A stretch of 64,000 nucleotides of DNA from Chitinophagaceae bacterium. Lineage in GTDB: Bacteria; Bacteroidota; Bacteroidia; Chitinophagales; Chitinophagaceae. A program made the position numbers and the translations under genes. How positions within the stretch are numbered: the first letter of the stretch is position 1; each line of letters opens with the position of its first letter. Shown in pieces: positions 7,076 through 15,745 of this stretch. The notes under the pieces are model-generated. The model had not been told where the DNA came from. It saw only the letters and a list, made by a program, of their open reading frames with translations, and did not search any database. Location: the NCBI GenBank assembly GCA_019638595.1, contig JAHBTJ010000016.1:62001-126000 (forward strand), read 5' to 3'.

Positions 7076-7150
7076 ATTGCTAATAGGCAGTTTGGCGTCA
7101 GGCGGACCGACGTTCAAGCTTCAAAATTCCTGCCGGCATTTACGGGCAAC
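7076..7150 (+). repeat. Weak attC-like segment G
   Basis: GTTTGGCGTCAGGCGG followed by ACCGACGTTCAAGC (from 7090) matches the left arm of element B (GTTTTGCGTCAGGCGG then GCTGACG) in almost every base. The opening core is changed (TTGCTAAT) and no complementary right arm is seen, so the element is probably decayed. Confidence 0.35.
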
Positions 7151-7159
7151 TCAAAAACT

Positions 7160-7657
7160 ATGAGAAAGAAAGCTTTAGCAATACTTTTTTTTATTTTTAT
7201 TGCTTTTGTAGGACAAACCCAAACTAAAGACACGATTTTGCCAAGTCAGACAATTGCGAGTTATAATAAAGATTTTTCACTCTTAACAGGGTATAGTCAA
7301 GGCAGATATGCTTTTGCTGACATTGGACTTGCAATTAATTATTACGGGACGAACAGACATCCATTTTCGATTGGCTACTTTGTTTCTAATGAAATCAAAC
7401 TTAACAAAGACCTCATCATTGGACCTAAGATAGGTGTTTGGATAGCTGGTGGGATAGCTATGGGACTAAACCTGATTTATTACACAGATTTTGACAAAAG
7501 CAGCTTGGTACTTAGACCTGAAATTGGGATTGGTATTCTAAAAACAAAGCTTGTATACGGCTACAACTGGCGTTGGACAAACTCATTAACCAACATAAAT
7601 CAACATCAGGTCGACTTGACGTATTGTTTTAGATTGAAGCGATTTAAAAGCAGATAA
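7160..7657 (+). CDS. Secreted hypothetical protein, possible small outer-membrane beta-barrel
   Basis: A 165-residue protein with signal peptide MRKKALAILFFIFIAFVGQT, cleavage likely around residue 19-21. The mature part alternates hydrophobic and polar residues and is rich in Gly, Tyr and Phe (for example FADIGLAINYYGTNRHPFSI, SLVLRPEIGIGILKTKLVYG). It ends with a strand-like HQVDLTYCFRLKRF. This is the look of a small eight-stranded barrel or related outer-membrane fold, but no family is recognised. It is the only gene between segments G and H. Confidence 0.65.
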   Translation: MRKKALAILFFIFIAFVGQTQTKDTILPSQTIASYNKDFSLLTGYSQGRYAFADIGLAINYYGTNRHPFSIGYFVSNEIKLNKDLIIGPKIGVWIAGGIAMGLNLIYYTDFDKSSLVLRPEIGIGILKTKLVYGYNWRWTNSLTNINQHQVDLTYCFRLKRFKSR

Positions 7658-7674
7658 AATAGGATAAGAAAAAC

Positions 7675-7748
7675 GCCAGCTAACCTTGGTTTTTTGCCAT
7701 GCTGGTTGCAGAATAAAACAACAACTATAAAATCGTTATTCGACTTCA
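7675..7748 (+). repeat. attC-like element H
   Basis: Opens with GCCAGCTAAC (7675-7684) and carries ATCGTTATTCGACTTCAG, close to the loop sequence of element D. Arms are poorly complementary, and the second half merges with the 63-nt repeat that begins at 7749. Confidence 0.35.
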
Positions 7749-7811
7749 GTTTTTACCGACAAATAACGCCGAGCAATAGAGTAAACAATGAACTTTTATT
7801 TATAAATTTAC
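7749..7811 (+). repeat. 63-nt dispersed repeat, copy 2
   Basis: Ungapped relative of the copy at 6298-6360 and of the minus-strand copy at 45499-45561. It shares the core AATAACGCCGAGCAATAGAG and the end CTTTTATTTATAAATTTA. It ends 19 nt before ATG 7831. Confidence 0.65.
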
Positions 7812-7830
7812 TCCGGCCAGGGGTAACAGA

Positions 7831-8211
7831 ATGACAGGCAATAAAACAATAGATAACTTTTTGATCCAATACAGCGAAGACGTTTTTAGCAACGCTTTAA
7901 AACTTCGTGAAATCATTTTGAAAACCCTGCCCGAAGTGCAGGAACAGTTAGATTTTTCTGCAAAAATGATAGCGTACAGCTACGGACAGAAATATATTGA
8001 AATGGTTTGTACACTCATACCGTCTAAAAAAGGATTGAAACTTGGTTTTTACAAAGGAGTGGACTTACCCGACCCGGAAAATTTATTGAAAGGAAACGGC
8101 AAACTATCCCGTTATGTAGAAATTAAGGCACGGGAAGATATAAAACCCCAATCATTAATAACATTGCTGAAAGAAGCCTTTAGAGCATACAAAATACGAA
8201 ACAACAAATGA
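7831..8211 (+). CDS. DUF1801 (YdhG-like) domain protein
   Basis: A 126-residue protein that fits the DUF1801/YdhG family of small alpha/beta proteins: an N-terminal helix region with LREIILKTLPEVQEQLDF, the middle strand AKMIAYSYGQKYIEMVCTLI, then GLKLGFYKGVDLPDPENLLK, KLSRYVEIKAREDIKPQSLI and a final helix. The biochemical role of the family is unknown. The stop codon overlaps an ATG (ATGA at 8208) that opens a decayed gene, so the original cassette probably held two coupled genes. Confidence 0.8.
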   Translation: MTGNKTIDNFLIQYSEDVFSNALKLREIILKTLPEVQEQLDFSAKMIAYSYGQKYIEMVCTLIPSKKGLKLGFYKGVDLPDPENLLKGNGKLSRYVEIKAREDIKPQSLITLLKEAFRAYKIRNNK

Positions 8212-8510
8212 CCGTAACGCCATTATTAAGAAACTGAATTTCAAACAACATAATGAAATTCTAATCTTAAATTCCCCCGACAGAATTTGAAAGCGGAATT
8301 AAAATGCAATGCAAAACTGCACAACCATCAAAACAAATATTAAAAGCATTAGCAAAATTGAATTTGTTTTGACAATCTATAAAGACACAAACCGAAATTG
8401 ACACCATTACATCACTTGGCGACCAAAGGCTAAAAGGCGATGGAATTGTGCTACTGTTAAACTTTTGTATTAAATTCGGCTGGCAGATTCCTATTGTCGC
8501 CACATCGCAA
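8208..8510 (+). pseudogene. Decayed small gene following the DUF1801 gene
   Basis: No frame stays open, but fragments in successive frames look like pieces of one protein. MTVTPLLR is followed by KLNFKQHNEILILNSPD, then CTTIKTNIKSISKIEFVLT, then EIDTITSLGDQRLKGDGIV. At least three frameshifts are needed to join them. The pieces remind me of a small Bacteroidota protein family (DUF3052-like), but this is from memory and not tested. It ends near CCGTTGGCGGT (8520-8530), an attC-like closing core. Confidence 0.4.
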
Positions 8511-8567
8511 ATACCTAATCCGTTGGCGGTAATTTTTTGCGAGAGAGCTTAAAACAAAACTCATCTA

Positions 8568-9461
8568 ATGATAATTAACAGAAAAATCCCTATTCAATTT
8601 TTACTCAACGAAATAAAGACCCCTCTGCTCATTGTTGTTTTATTGGGAATAATTTTTGGTTTATTACCTGGATATTTCCCTGGCTTTTTACCCGAAATAC
8701 CTATTGGTATAGCCACTACATTAGGAATAGCCATTTCAATTTTATTGTCTTACAAAATCAATCAATCGTACAGCCGTTGGTGGGAAGCACGAACTATTTG
8801 GGGAGCCATTGTCAACGACAGTCGTTCATTGGTTTTACAATTGCAATTGTATTTGGATGCACAAAATTCCCTTTTACAAAAGATCTCCCATTACCAGATC
8901 GCATGGTGTTATGCATTAGAAAAATCACTAAGGAAACAGGAAGTTTTGCAGAGTGTAGAAAATCTGGTAAGTAAGGAAGATATAGAAAAACTAAAACTGA
9001 ATTCCAACATTCCGTTAGCTATAAACCAACTGCAAACAAAAGTGCTTAGGGAACTCTTCATTAACGGGCAACTGGATGAATTTGCAAGAAAGCAAATTGA
9101 AGGAACCCTGACCAGGCTTGTGGCATCTATGGGAAAATGCGAGCGGATAAAAAACACTGTTTTTCCACCCACATTTGGACAGGCTTTGAATATAGCTATT
9201 TATTTGTTTGCCATTTTCCTAAGCTTATCTTCAACTATTCAACTAAACATTTTTTTGCAAATAGTTATACTGCTATCCATTTCCATGATATTTTTCTTTT
9301 TGGAAGAATTGGCTCACCGCCTGCAAGACCCATTCAATAATTACCCGACCGATACGCCCATGACGGCTTTGGCCAGAACGATAGAAATCAATATCCGGCA
9401 ATTATTGGACGAAAAGGATATTCCTGAACCGATTCAACCGGATAAGTTTTACCTGATGTAA
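8568..9461 (+). CDS. Bestrophin-like (RFP-TM/UPF0187) chloride channel family membrane protein
   Basis: A 297-residue membrane protein of the bacterial bestrophin type. Two hydrophobic helices near residues 15-55 are followed by the signature INQSYSRWWEARTIWGAIVNDSR. A cytoplasmic helical stretch follows, and two further membrane helices lie at about residues 205-245. The C-terminal DPFNNYPTDTPMTALARTIEINIRQ is also typical. Family members form pentameric anion channels in the inner membrane. It follows an attC-like core and precedes uvrB by 68 nt. Confidence 0.85.
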   Translation: MIINRKIPIQFLLNEIKTPLLIVVLLGIIFGLLPGYFPGFLPEIPIGIATTLGIAISILLSYKINQSYSRWWEARTIWGAIVNDSRSLVLQLQLYLDAQNSLLQKISHYQIAWCYALEKSLRKQEVLQSVENLVSKEDIEKLKLNSNIPLAINQLQTKVLRELFINGQLDEFARKQIEGTLTRLVASMGKCERIKNTVFPPTFGQALNIAIYLFAIFLSLSSTIQLNIFLQIVILLSISMIFFFLEELAHRLQDPFNNYPTDTPMTALARTIEINIRQLLDEKDIPEPIQPDKFYLM

Positions 9462-9529
9462 TCTCTTTATTTTAGCAGGCTTTTATTTTATTATTTTTAT
9501 ATTGTAATATCATTCAAAAGGGAATTCTT

Positions 9530-11506
9530 ATGCCAGAAGGGATTTTTATTTTGCACTCCCAAAATATTCCGGCAGGCGACCAGCCAATGGCTATTGCAGA
9601 ACTTGTTTCTGGTATAGAGTCGGGGGCAACACATCAGACACTCAAAGGTATCACAGGTTCCGGCAAGACCTTTACAATGGCGAACATCATCCACCGGATG
9701 AAGCGACCAGCGCTGATTTTAGCACCAAACAAAACACTCACCGCACAGCTATATGATGAAATGAAGCGGTTCTTCCCCGAAAACGCGGTTGAGTTCTTTG
9801 TTTCTTACTACGATTATTTTCAGCCGGAAATGTACCTGCCCGGCAGCGACCGTTTCATTGAGAAAGATTCGTCCATCAACGAGCATTTAGAAAGATTGCG
9901 TCTTTCGACTACAAAATCTCTTATCGAGCGCAGGGATACGATTGTGGTAGCTTCCGTATCCTCCATTTACGGGCTGGGTGATCCGAATGATTACCGGGCA
10001 TTGCAGGTTCATCTTGCAATGGGGATGCCGATTCAAATAGATGAATTGGAACAAGGCCTGGCTCATTTACAATACGAGCGCACCGAACGCAGTTTGAAGC
10101 GGGGCACTTACCGGATTGACGGAAATACCATTGCTATTTTCCCTGCCGATTCAGAATACAAGGCTATACAGTTGATTTTAAGCAATGGGGTAATTGGCTC
10201 GTTGCAGTTGATTGATTCTGCTTCCGGCAGCCATCTTGAAGATATTGCACAGTATGCTGTATCTCCGAAGACCCTGTTTGCACCGTCAAAAGTGCAGGCG
10301 GAGGTAGCAGCGGACCAAATCCTGGTTGAGCTTGACGAGCGTGTTGCGCAACTCAATCGTGAAAACAGGTTGGAGGATGCTGACCGTCTTTACGAGCGTA
10401 TTATAAATGATGTGGATATGCTGCGAACTGCCGGCTATTGCCCGGGTATGGAAAACTATGCGAGTTATTTCAGTGGTCGTGACCCCGAGCTACCGCCTAC
10501 AACGCTTCTCAACTATTTGCCGAAAGACGGACTTTTGTTCGTTGATGAATCTCACGTTATGATTCCGCAGATCTCGGCAATGTACAAGGGCGACCAGGCG
10601 CGCAAAGACACGCTGATTGATTATGGGTTCAGGCTTCCTTCATCAAAAAACAACCACCCGCTTAGTTTTGAGGAATTTGAGAAGATCAAGCCACAAACGA
10701 TTTTCGTTTCCGCTACTCCGGGCAATTATGAATTGAAAGTCTCAAAAGGACGGGTTGTTGAACAAGTGGTAAGACCAACCGGACTTCTTGACCCGATTGT
10801 AGAAGTGCGTCCGTCAACAGGTGCTATTAATGATTTATTGGGCGAAATTAAAAATTGTGTGGATGCAGGCAATCGTGTTCTGATTACAACCCTCACAAAG
10901 GTCGCTGCCGAAAATCTTCATCAATACATTGCGGGCAAAGGTTTTCGTGTGAGATATTTGCACTCGGACTTTAAGACCACAGAAAGGACTGAAATTCTCA
11001 ATGACCTGAGAGCTGGTGAGTTTGATATTCTGATAGGTATCAGCTTGCTGCGGGAGGGATTGGATATTCCCGAAGCTGCCCTGATTGCCATCCTGGATGC
11101 CGACCACGCAGGATTCCTGCGGTCGGCGAGTGCACTTATCCAGATGATTGGTCGTGTGGCTCGCAACGTCAACGGAAAAGCCATCATGTATGCAGATAAG
11201 ATTACCCCTGCAATGAAAGATGCCATTGACGAAACCAACAGCCGCAGACAACGCCAGATTGCCCATAACGAAGAAAATAACGTTTCGCCTGTTTCTTCAG
11301 CACGGAAGTTGAGTTCAAATGCTGCTGGCGAAGAGAAGACATTCGCTCATTCGGAAGAATTCTGCGAGAACCTGAAGGAGCTTTGTGACAGGATCACTGA
11401 AAAGGAACATCAGCTTTTGGCCGCTTCGGACGATCATGACGAAAAACGCATAGAAGAAATCCGTCAGCAGTTGGATAGGCTTTATCGGCAGTTCATTTAT
11501 GTTTGA
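9530..11506 (+). CDS. uvrB: UvrB-type excinuclease subunit, divergent paralogue
   Basis: A 658-residue protein with full UvrB architecture: Walker A ITGSGKTFT (residues 41-49), the DNA-gripping beta-hairpin region YYDYFQPEMYLPGSDRFIEK (93-112), DESH helicase motif II, SATPGNYE (motif III), VRYLHSD, LLREGLDIPEAALIAILDAD, and QMIGRVARNVNGKAIMYADK. UvrB loads on damaged DNA after UvrA and recruits UvrC in nucleotide excision repair. Compared with typical UvrB, several conserved positions differ (for example RVARNVNGK instead of RAARNVNGK) and the C-terminal UVR motif that binds UvrC is degenerate. It lies in the accessory region among cassettes, so it is probably a second, acquired copy rather than the chromosomal gene. 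No uvrA or uvrC is nearby. Confidence 0.9.
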   Translation: MPEGIFILHSQNIPAGDQPMAIAELVSGIESGATHQTLKGITGSGKTFTMANIIHRMKRPALILAPNKTLTAQLYDEMKRFFPENAVEFFVSYYDYFQPEMYLPGSDRFIEKDSSINEHLERLRLSTTKSLIERRDTIVVASVSSIYGLGDPNDYRALQVHLAMGMPIQIDELEQGLAHLQYERTERSLKRGTYRIDGNTIAIFPADSEYKAIQLILSNGVIGSLQLIDSASGSHLEDIAQYAVSPKTLFAPSKVQAEVAADQILVELDERVAQLNRENRLEDADRLYERIINDVDMLRTAGYCPGMENYASYFSGRDPELPPTTLLNYLPKDGLLFVDESHVMIPQISAMYKGDQARKDTLIDYGFRLPSSKNNHPLSFEEFEKIKPQTIFVSATPGNYELKVSKGRVVEQVVRPTGLLDPIVEVRPSTGAINDLLGEIKNCVDAGNRVLITTLTKVAAENLHQYIAGKGFRVRYLHSDFKTTERTEILNDLRAGEFDILIGISLLREGLDIPEAALIAILDADHAGFLRSASALIQMIGRVARNVNGKAIMYADKITPAMKDAIDETNSRRQRQIAHNEENNVSPVSSARKLSSNAAGEEKTFAHSEEFCENLKELCDRITEKEHQLLAASDDHDEKRIEEIRQQLDRLYRQFIYV

Positions 11507-11636
11507 TATGTTATTGCGAACAAGCTTTGTCACTTTTATCTTGTATAACACAGACATTAACGAGATAAAAAGCTACCACCAATAAGGGTTTTACAATAGT
11601 GTGGCTGATGAACATAATGCCCCAACCAACAGAAAT

Positions 11637-12248
11637 ATGAAAAGAAATATATCTATACTTATTGCCTTCATTGCCTGGACGGCCGTTTCGACGCAATACT
11701 ACTTAATGCTCCAGAACCGGGTTACTTCAATTAGCGAAACAACTATCCGCTTTTTTAGTTTTTTTACCATTTTAACGAATTTGCTGGTAGCTGTTTATTT
11801 TACAGCAGGCATGGTTAAACAAAAAGGCAGGTATCTCTCCATTCTTGATCAACCCGGAACTTTAACTTCCGTTACGATTTACATTACTGTGGTTGGACTT
11901 GTTTACCAGGTTGTTTTACGCCATACCTGGAACCCAACCGGGCTTCAGAAAATTGCAGATGAATTACTTCACTCGGTTATACCGGTTGTTGTCATCTTTT
12001 TCTGGTACTTATACGAACATAAGTCTTTGGTGAAGTTCCGTCAAATACCTCAATGGTTACTCTATCCGTTACTTTATTTGATTTACATATTAATCCGCGG
12101 CAGTTTTTCGGGTTTCTATCCTTACCCGTTTGTTAATGTTATAAACATCGGTTTGCAAAAGGTACTGATAAACTGTGTTATACTTACCGTTTTATTTATT
12201 GGAATTTCAGCTATATTTATAAAAGCAGGAAGGTGGATTAAGGCATAA
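11637..12248 (+). CDS. Pr6Pr (FAR-17a/AIG1-like) family membrane protein
   Basis: About 203 residues from ATG 11637 (an in-frame GTG at 11601 would add 12 polar residues and lies in an attC-like left-arm remnant, so ATG is preferred). Six hydrophobic helices are visible, the first at KRNISILIAFIAWTAVSTQY. Family marks include TIRFFSFFTILTNLLVAVYF, the central VVLRHTWNPTGLQ and the late YPYPFVN. Function in bacteria is unknown; eukaryotic relatives of this fold hydrolyse fatty-acid esters. Inner membrane. Confidence 0.75.
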   Translation: MKRNISILIAFIAWTAVSTQYYLMLQNRVTSISETTIRFFSFFTILTNLLVAVYFTAGMVKQKGRYLSILDQPGTLTSVTIYITVVGLVYQVVLRHTWNPTGLQKIADELLHSVIPVVVIFFWYLYEHKSLVKFRQIPQWLLYPLLYLIYILIRGSFSGFYPYPFVNVINIGLQKVLINCVILTVLFIGISAIFIKAGRWIKA

Positions 12249-12631
12249 ACAAAGAGCAACTACTGAACTTATATTTTTTGTAGAATCGTTTTACCTTGTG
12301 AGAAAGAGAGCAGCACGGAATTTAGTATAAGAGAAAAGGACGTGCTTGTGAAGATTGGACAAAAATGAAATATACTCGTAATGGCACAGGACTTTACAGG
12401 TCATGAGCCCGGGATGAGGGCATCCATTATCGGGTTTGGGAGCTATTACTACAAATCAGGCAGGAGCCGCCTGGATAACGCAGCCCGGGCAGGCCTGCCT
12501 GAGCTGAACGGCAGGCAGGAAAGCGTAAGGGTCTTATCTTTAAGCTTCAGGGCAAAGTAGAAAATACAAATCCTTAGCCGTTGGAAACCGCTACCAAAAA
12601 AGCAAAATATAAATTTTGACACTAAAACAAA
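12249..12631. other. Gene-free stretch with cassette-junction remnants
   Basis: No open frame of interest. It holds GC-rich inverted repeats of the form GGCAGGCCTGCCTG and ACGGCAGGCAGG (about 12500-12522), a type of short palindromic repeat that recurs at 48217-48235. It ends with AGCCGTTGGAAACCGC (12577-12592), which resembles the closing core of the attC-like elements. Confidence 0.4.
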
Positions 12632-12907
12632 ATGGAAAAAATGCCCGATAATAAGGATTACTCTAAATTGACACTTGAAGAGTTGATCGCAGAAGAAAAA
12701 AAGATCAAAAAAGATGAGATAACTTCTGGTGTGATAACAGGAGTTGCGATAGGCATTATAGTTTACGGTCTTGTAAAGAACGGTTTTGGTTTAATCTATA
12801 CACTTATACCGTTGCTTCTGATATTTATGAATTATAGAAGTTCACAAAATCGTAAGAAAATCCGTAAACAAATTCAATCGGAAATTAATGCTAAAAATCC
12901 AAAGTAA
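12632..12907 (+). CDS. Small two-helix membrane protein
   Basis: A 91-residue protein. A charged N-terminal helix (KLTLEELIAEEKKIKKDE) is followed by two closely spaced membrane helices (SGVITGVAIGIIVYGLV and LIYTLIPLLLIFM), then a basic tail with QNRKKIRKQIQSE. The topology is probably both ends in the cytoplasm. I recognise this layout from small uncharacterised Bacteroidota proteins but know no function. Confidence 0.7.
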   Translation: MEKMPDNKDYSKLTLEELIAEEKKIKKDEITSGVITGVAIGIIVYGLVKNGFGLIYTLIPLLLIFMNYRSSQNRKKIRKQIQSEINAKNPK

Positions 12908-13254
12908 GATACTAAGGTTACACTAAGCTCTTCAGCATCAATAATAAATTAGGTGACCTTTGCCCGCTGTTCTATTTCAATTTTTTTCGAAAAGAAGTAA
13001 ATAGAGCGGGAACTTATGTCGTAGCCCGGCATGAAAACATGGCGGTCTTCGCAATGGCATACGATTTGAATCTTAAGTATTGAATTTGAACAAAAACGGA
13101 AATTTATATTTAATTGCAGACCGTGTTTCGTTGAAAAATAAATAGACAGGAGATATACCTGGAACATTTACAGCTCAGGTTTGCAAGGCTTTGTCGTAAT
13201 AATCTTTTACTATTTCATACGATAATTGAATGACGTAATAATTGGATATCTTTA
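12908..13254. other. Gene-free stretch with one inverted repeat
   Basis: No coding sequence seen. Arms CCCGCTGTTCTATTT (about 12962-12976) and AAATAGAGCGGG (about 12999-13010) pair with a bulge around an AT-rich loop. The segment CATGAAAACATGGCGGTCTT at 13031-13050 resembles the opening of element D. It may be another decayed cassette junction. Confidence 0.35.
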
Positions 13255-13686
13255 ATGACCACAACAAGAAAATTAAAAACTTGGACAATTATTAGCCACG
13301 GGCTTATTGTTATTGGTGCCGGCCATGGAATTTTTTGTTTGTTTATTATTGAAATATGGGCATTTCCATATTTAACAAAAGAAAATTTCAGTTTTTCATT
13401 TAGTTCAGTTGATAATCATTTGCCCGTTATAGGCTTAACAACTTTTCTGGGGCAAATTGCACTGATATTTTCTCTGGCTCACAATAAAGAAAAGCTTAGA
13501 AACATATCTCACATTATTGGGCTTTGTATGCTTTGGCTAAGTATTATATATTTCACTTATGATGCAGGCAGGGATTCTTATATGCACATTGCTTTATTAA
13601 CTGCTATACCATTTGCAATTTGCACAATAATAACTTTTGCAGGGCAATTGCTAAAAAAGCTTTATAACCGGATAATTGATATATAA
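13255..13686 (+). CDS. Four-helix membrane protein of unknown function
   Basis: A 143-residue hydrophobic protein with four predicted membrane helices (about residues 10-32, 55-77, 85-105, 112-135) and a short basic C-terminus. Small motifs such as GAGHGIFCLF and the helix LTTFLGQIALIFSLAHNKEK give no family assignment. Inner membrane. It stands alone, 90 nt before yegP. Confidence 0.65.
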   Translation: MTTTRKLKTWTIISHGLIVIGAGHGIFCLFIIEIWAFPYLTKENFSFSFSSVDNHLPVIGLTTFLGQIALIFSLAHNKEKLRNISHIIGLCMLWLSIIYFTYDAGRDSYMHIALLTAIPFAICTIITFAGQLLKKLYNRIIDI

Positions 13687-13776
13687 GTGGCTGGGCACTT
13701 AATATGTAGTGATATTTAAATACCTCCTTTTACCCTGGTTTCACAATTTTTTATATCTTCAATAAAAACTACAACC

Positions 13777-14109
13777 ATGGGAAAATTTGTGATCACCAAA
13801 AGAAACAACGGCGAATATCAGTTCAATTTAAAAGCCGGTAACGGACAAACGATCTTAAGCAGTGAAGGCTACTCTTCAAAAGCCAACTGTGAGAATGGTA
13901 TTGAATCGGTTCGTAAAAATTCGGCAGACGACAGTAAGTTCGACCGGAAAACATCCTCAAACGGGAAGCCTTATTTCAACCTGAAAGCTACCAACGGGCA
14001 AATCATTGGTACAAGCGAAATGTACGAGAGTGAAAGCAGCAGGGACAATGGCATTGAATCGGTAAAAACAAATGCTCCCGGTGCAGTTGTTGACGACCAG
14101 ACTGCATAA
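13777..14109 (+). CDS. yegP: YegP family protein (two DUF1508 repeats)
   Basis: A 110-residue protein made of two tandem DUF1508 units: residues about 1-50 (GEYQFNLKAGNGQTILSSEG ... NGIESVRKNS) and 51-100 (KPYFNLKATNGQIIGTSEMY ... NGIESVKTN). Each unit has the pattern of two strands, a turn and a short helix, and the pair forms the known YegP fold. Its function is unclear; it is often stress-related in annotation. A strong hairpin terminator follows 80 nt later. This gene marks the end of the accessory region. Confidence 0.9.
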   Translation: MGKFVITKRNNGEYQFNLKAGNGQTILSSEGYSSKANCENGIESVRKNSADDSKFDRKTSSNGKPYFNLKATNGQIIGTSEMYESESSRDNGIESVKTNAPGAVVDDQTA

Positions 14110-14190
14110 TAGTTTTATCTTTTTAATGAGGGAATACATTCCCGGCAATACCGCTCTTTTGAAAGGACAGGGATAGGGCAGGTATGCAAA

Positions 14191-14220
14191 AAAAGCGGCT
14201 GGATATATCCAGCCGCTTTT
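14191..14220. terminator. Bidirectional rho-independent terminator
   Basis: A perfect 30-nt palindrome: AAAAGCGGCTGGATA followed at once by its complement TATCCAGCCGCTTTT. It has A-rich and T-rich flanks on both strands, so it can end yegP transcripts (plus) and susD transcripts (minus). The stop codon of susD begins in its last T. Confidence 0.85.
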
Positions 14221-15725
14221 TAATAATCAGGATTCTGATGAACATTGGGATTCTTATCAATTTCATCGAGTGGTATAGGCATTAATAAATGTTTAGGTGT
14301 TTGGAACGACATTGCCTGTGTGTTGGCAGGGCTGAAAAAAGCATTGTTGAGTGTAATATAACCTGCCACATGCCACCTTTTTATATCAAACCAGCGCTGA
14401 CCCTCACCTGCTAATTCAAGAAGCCGTTCGTTCATTATCCAGTTCATGATCGTTGTTTTATTGGTTTCAGCTGTTGGGTAATCCGCCGGTATCGTTCCAC
14501 CCGAAACCATATCCCTGGCTCTTTTTCTTACCTGGTTGATCAATCCAATGGCTTCAGAAGCAGAGCCGTTTGATTGTAATATCGCTTCTGCCTTTAATAA
14601 TAATACATCTGCATACCTGAGTATACGCGGGTTGTTAACGCTGCCTGCCCCGTTGGGTGCAAACTGGTTGTATGTTACATATTTTTTAATGGCTTTTGAG
14701 GCCACGTCTAATGTAAGATCACGCCTGGGATCATCTTCTTCAAATGCTTCGGCCAGTTTTTGAGTTCCGATATGGGGAGAGGCCCCGAACAAAGACCAGT
14801 GATTATCGTAATATCCCCAGAAGGATGAGATAGTGCCGATAGCAGCGTCAAATTCATTCGGGAGCCAGATATTATCTCCCGGACTTTGAGATGCCTGGAA
14901 CTCAAACAGCGACTCTTCATTGTTTTCGGCAAATGCGGAAGTATTGTCTGAAAAATCCGCAACGAGCGACAGGCCGGAAAGCGCATTAAATGCGGCTACG
15001 GCCGCCGTATAGTCTGCCTGGGAATTGGTATGTGTGCCACGTACCACCAGCGCTTTTCCTAACATGCCACTGGCCGCGTTCTTTGTAGCTCTTCCCGCTT
15101 CCGCGGCGGGCCAGCTTTCCGGCAATAAGGATGCCGCTTCGGTAAAATCGGTGATGGCCTGATCTAACGCCTGTGTGCCTTCCGATTCAGGATGGGCCCA
15201 GTCTTCGGTAGTCGTCACTCTTTTGAGCACAATGGGTGGTTTGCCAAAGTAGTTCCACAGGTTATAGTACATCAATCCCCTTAAAAAAAGCGCCTCACCT
15301 TTGTGATAATTTTTCAGGTTGGGGGTAGAATATACACCATCTTCGGCTTCGATCTTCTCTAATACAATATTGGCCCTGCCAACCAGCTCGTAAGAGCTCC
15401 TGTAGTAATTGCTTAATTGTCCGTTGCTGGGTTGTAGTCCCGCAAAATGCTCAAAAGGATCGTCGGCGGTAGTGGTAATATCATCGCCGGGTAAAAAGGT
15501 GATCTGCACCAGTGTGCTTCTTCCGTCGCGGGCATTATAGTTATAGAAGTCGGTCATTTTCGCATATACGCCAACGATAGCCCTTGTAAATTCAGACTCT
15601 TTTTTAAAATAAGTGGCTTCTGTTTCGTTAGAGGGTTGCAGGTTGATCAGGTCGCGGTTGCATGAAAGATTGATCAGCAGCAACAGCGTAATAACTAACC
15701 CGCCTGTTTGAATCAATTTGTACAT
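14220..15725 (-). CDS. SusD/RagB-family glycan-binding outer-membrane lipoprotein
   Basis: A 501-residue SusD-like protein. The N-terminus MYKLIQTGGLVITLLLLINLSC is a lipoprotein signal (C22 lipidated). TPR-like helices and the conserved block NPRILRYADVLLLKAEAILQ are present, then RLLELAGEGQRWFDIKRW, and the ending NPNVHQNPDY. SusD proteins form the lid over a SusC channel and capture glycan at the cell surface. It lies 20 nt downstream of its SusC partner in the same operon. The ligand cannot be told; the adjacent sulfatase hints at a sulfated glycan. Confidence 0.93.
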   Translation of the reverse strand: MYKLIQTGGLVITLLLLINLSCNRDLINLQPSNETEATYFKKESEFTRAIVGVYAKMTDFYNYNARDGRSTLVQITFLPGDDITTTADDPFEHFAGLQPSNGQLSNYYRSSYELVGRANIVLEKIEAEDGVYSTPNLKNYHKGEALFLRGLMYYNLWNYFGKPPIVLKRVTTTEDWAHPESEGTQALDQAITDFTEAASLLPESWPAAEAGRATKNAASGMLGKALVVRGTHTNSQADYTAAVAAFNALSGLSLVADFSDNTSAFAENNEESLFEFQASQSPGDNIWLPNEFDAAIGTISSFWGYYDNHWSLFGASPHIGTQKLAEAFEEDDPRRDLTLDVASKAIKKYVTYNQFAPNGAGSVNNPRILRYADVLLLKAEAILQSNGSASEAIGLINQVRKRARDMVSGGTIPADYPTAETNKTTIMNWIMNERLLELAGEGQRWFDIKRWHVAGYITLNNAFFSPANTQAMSFQTPKHLLMPIPLDEIDKNPNVHQNPDY

Positions 15726-15745
15726 ATATCAATATTTTTTGTTAG

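Noticed and set aside
1-14000. A known phage-defence island (restriction, CBASS, toxin-antitoxin)
   Set aside because: Apart from the helicase fragment and two unknown small coupled proteins no nuclease, cyclase, methylase or toxin motif is visible, so a defence role cannot be claimed.
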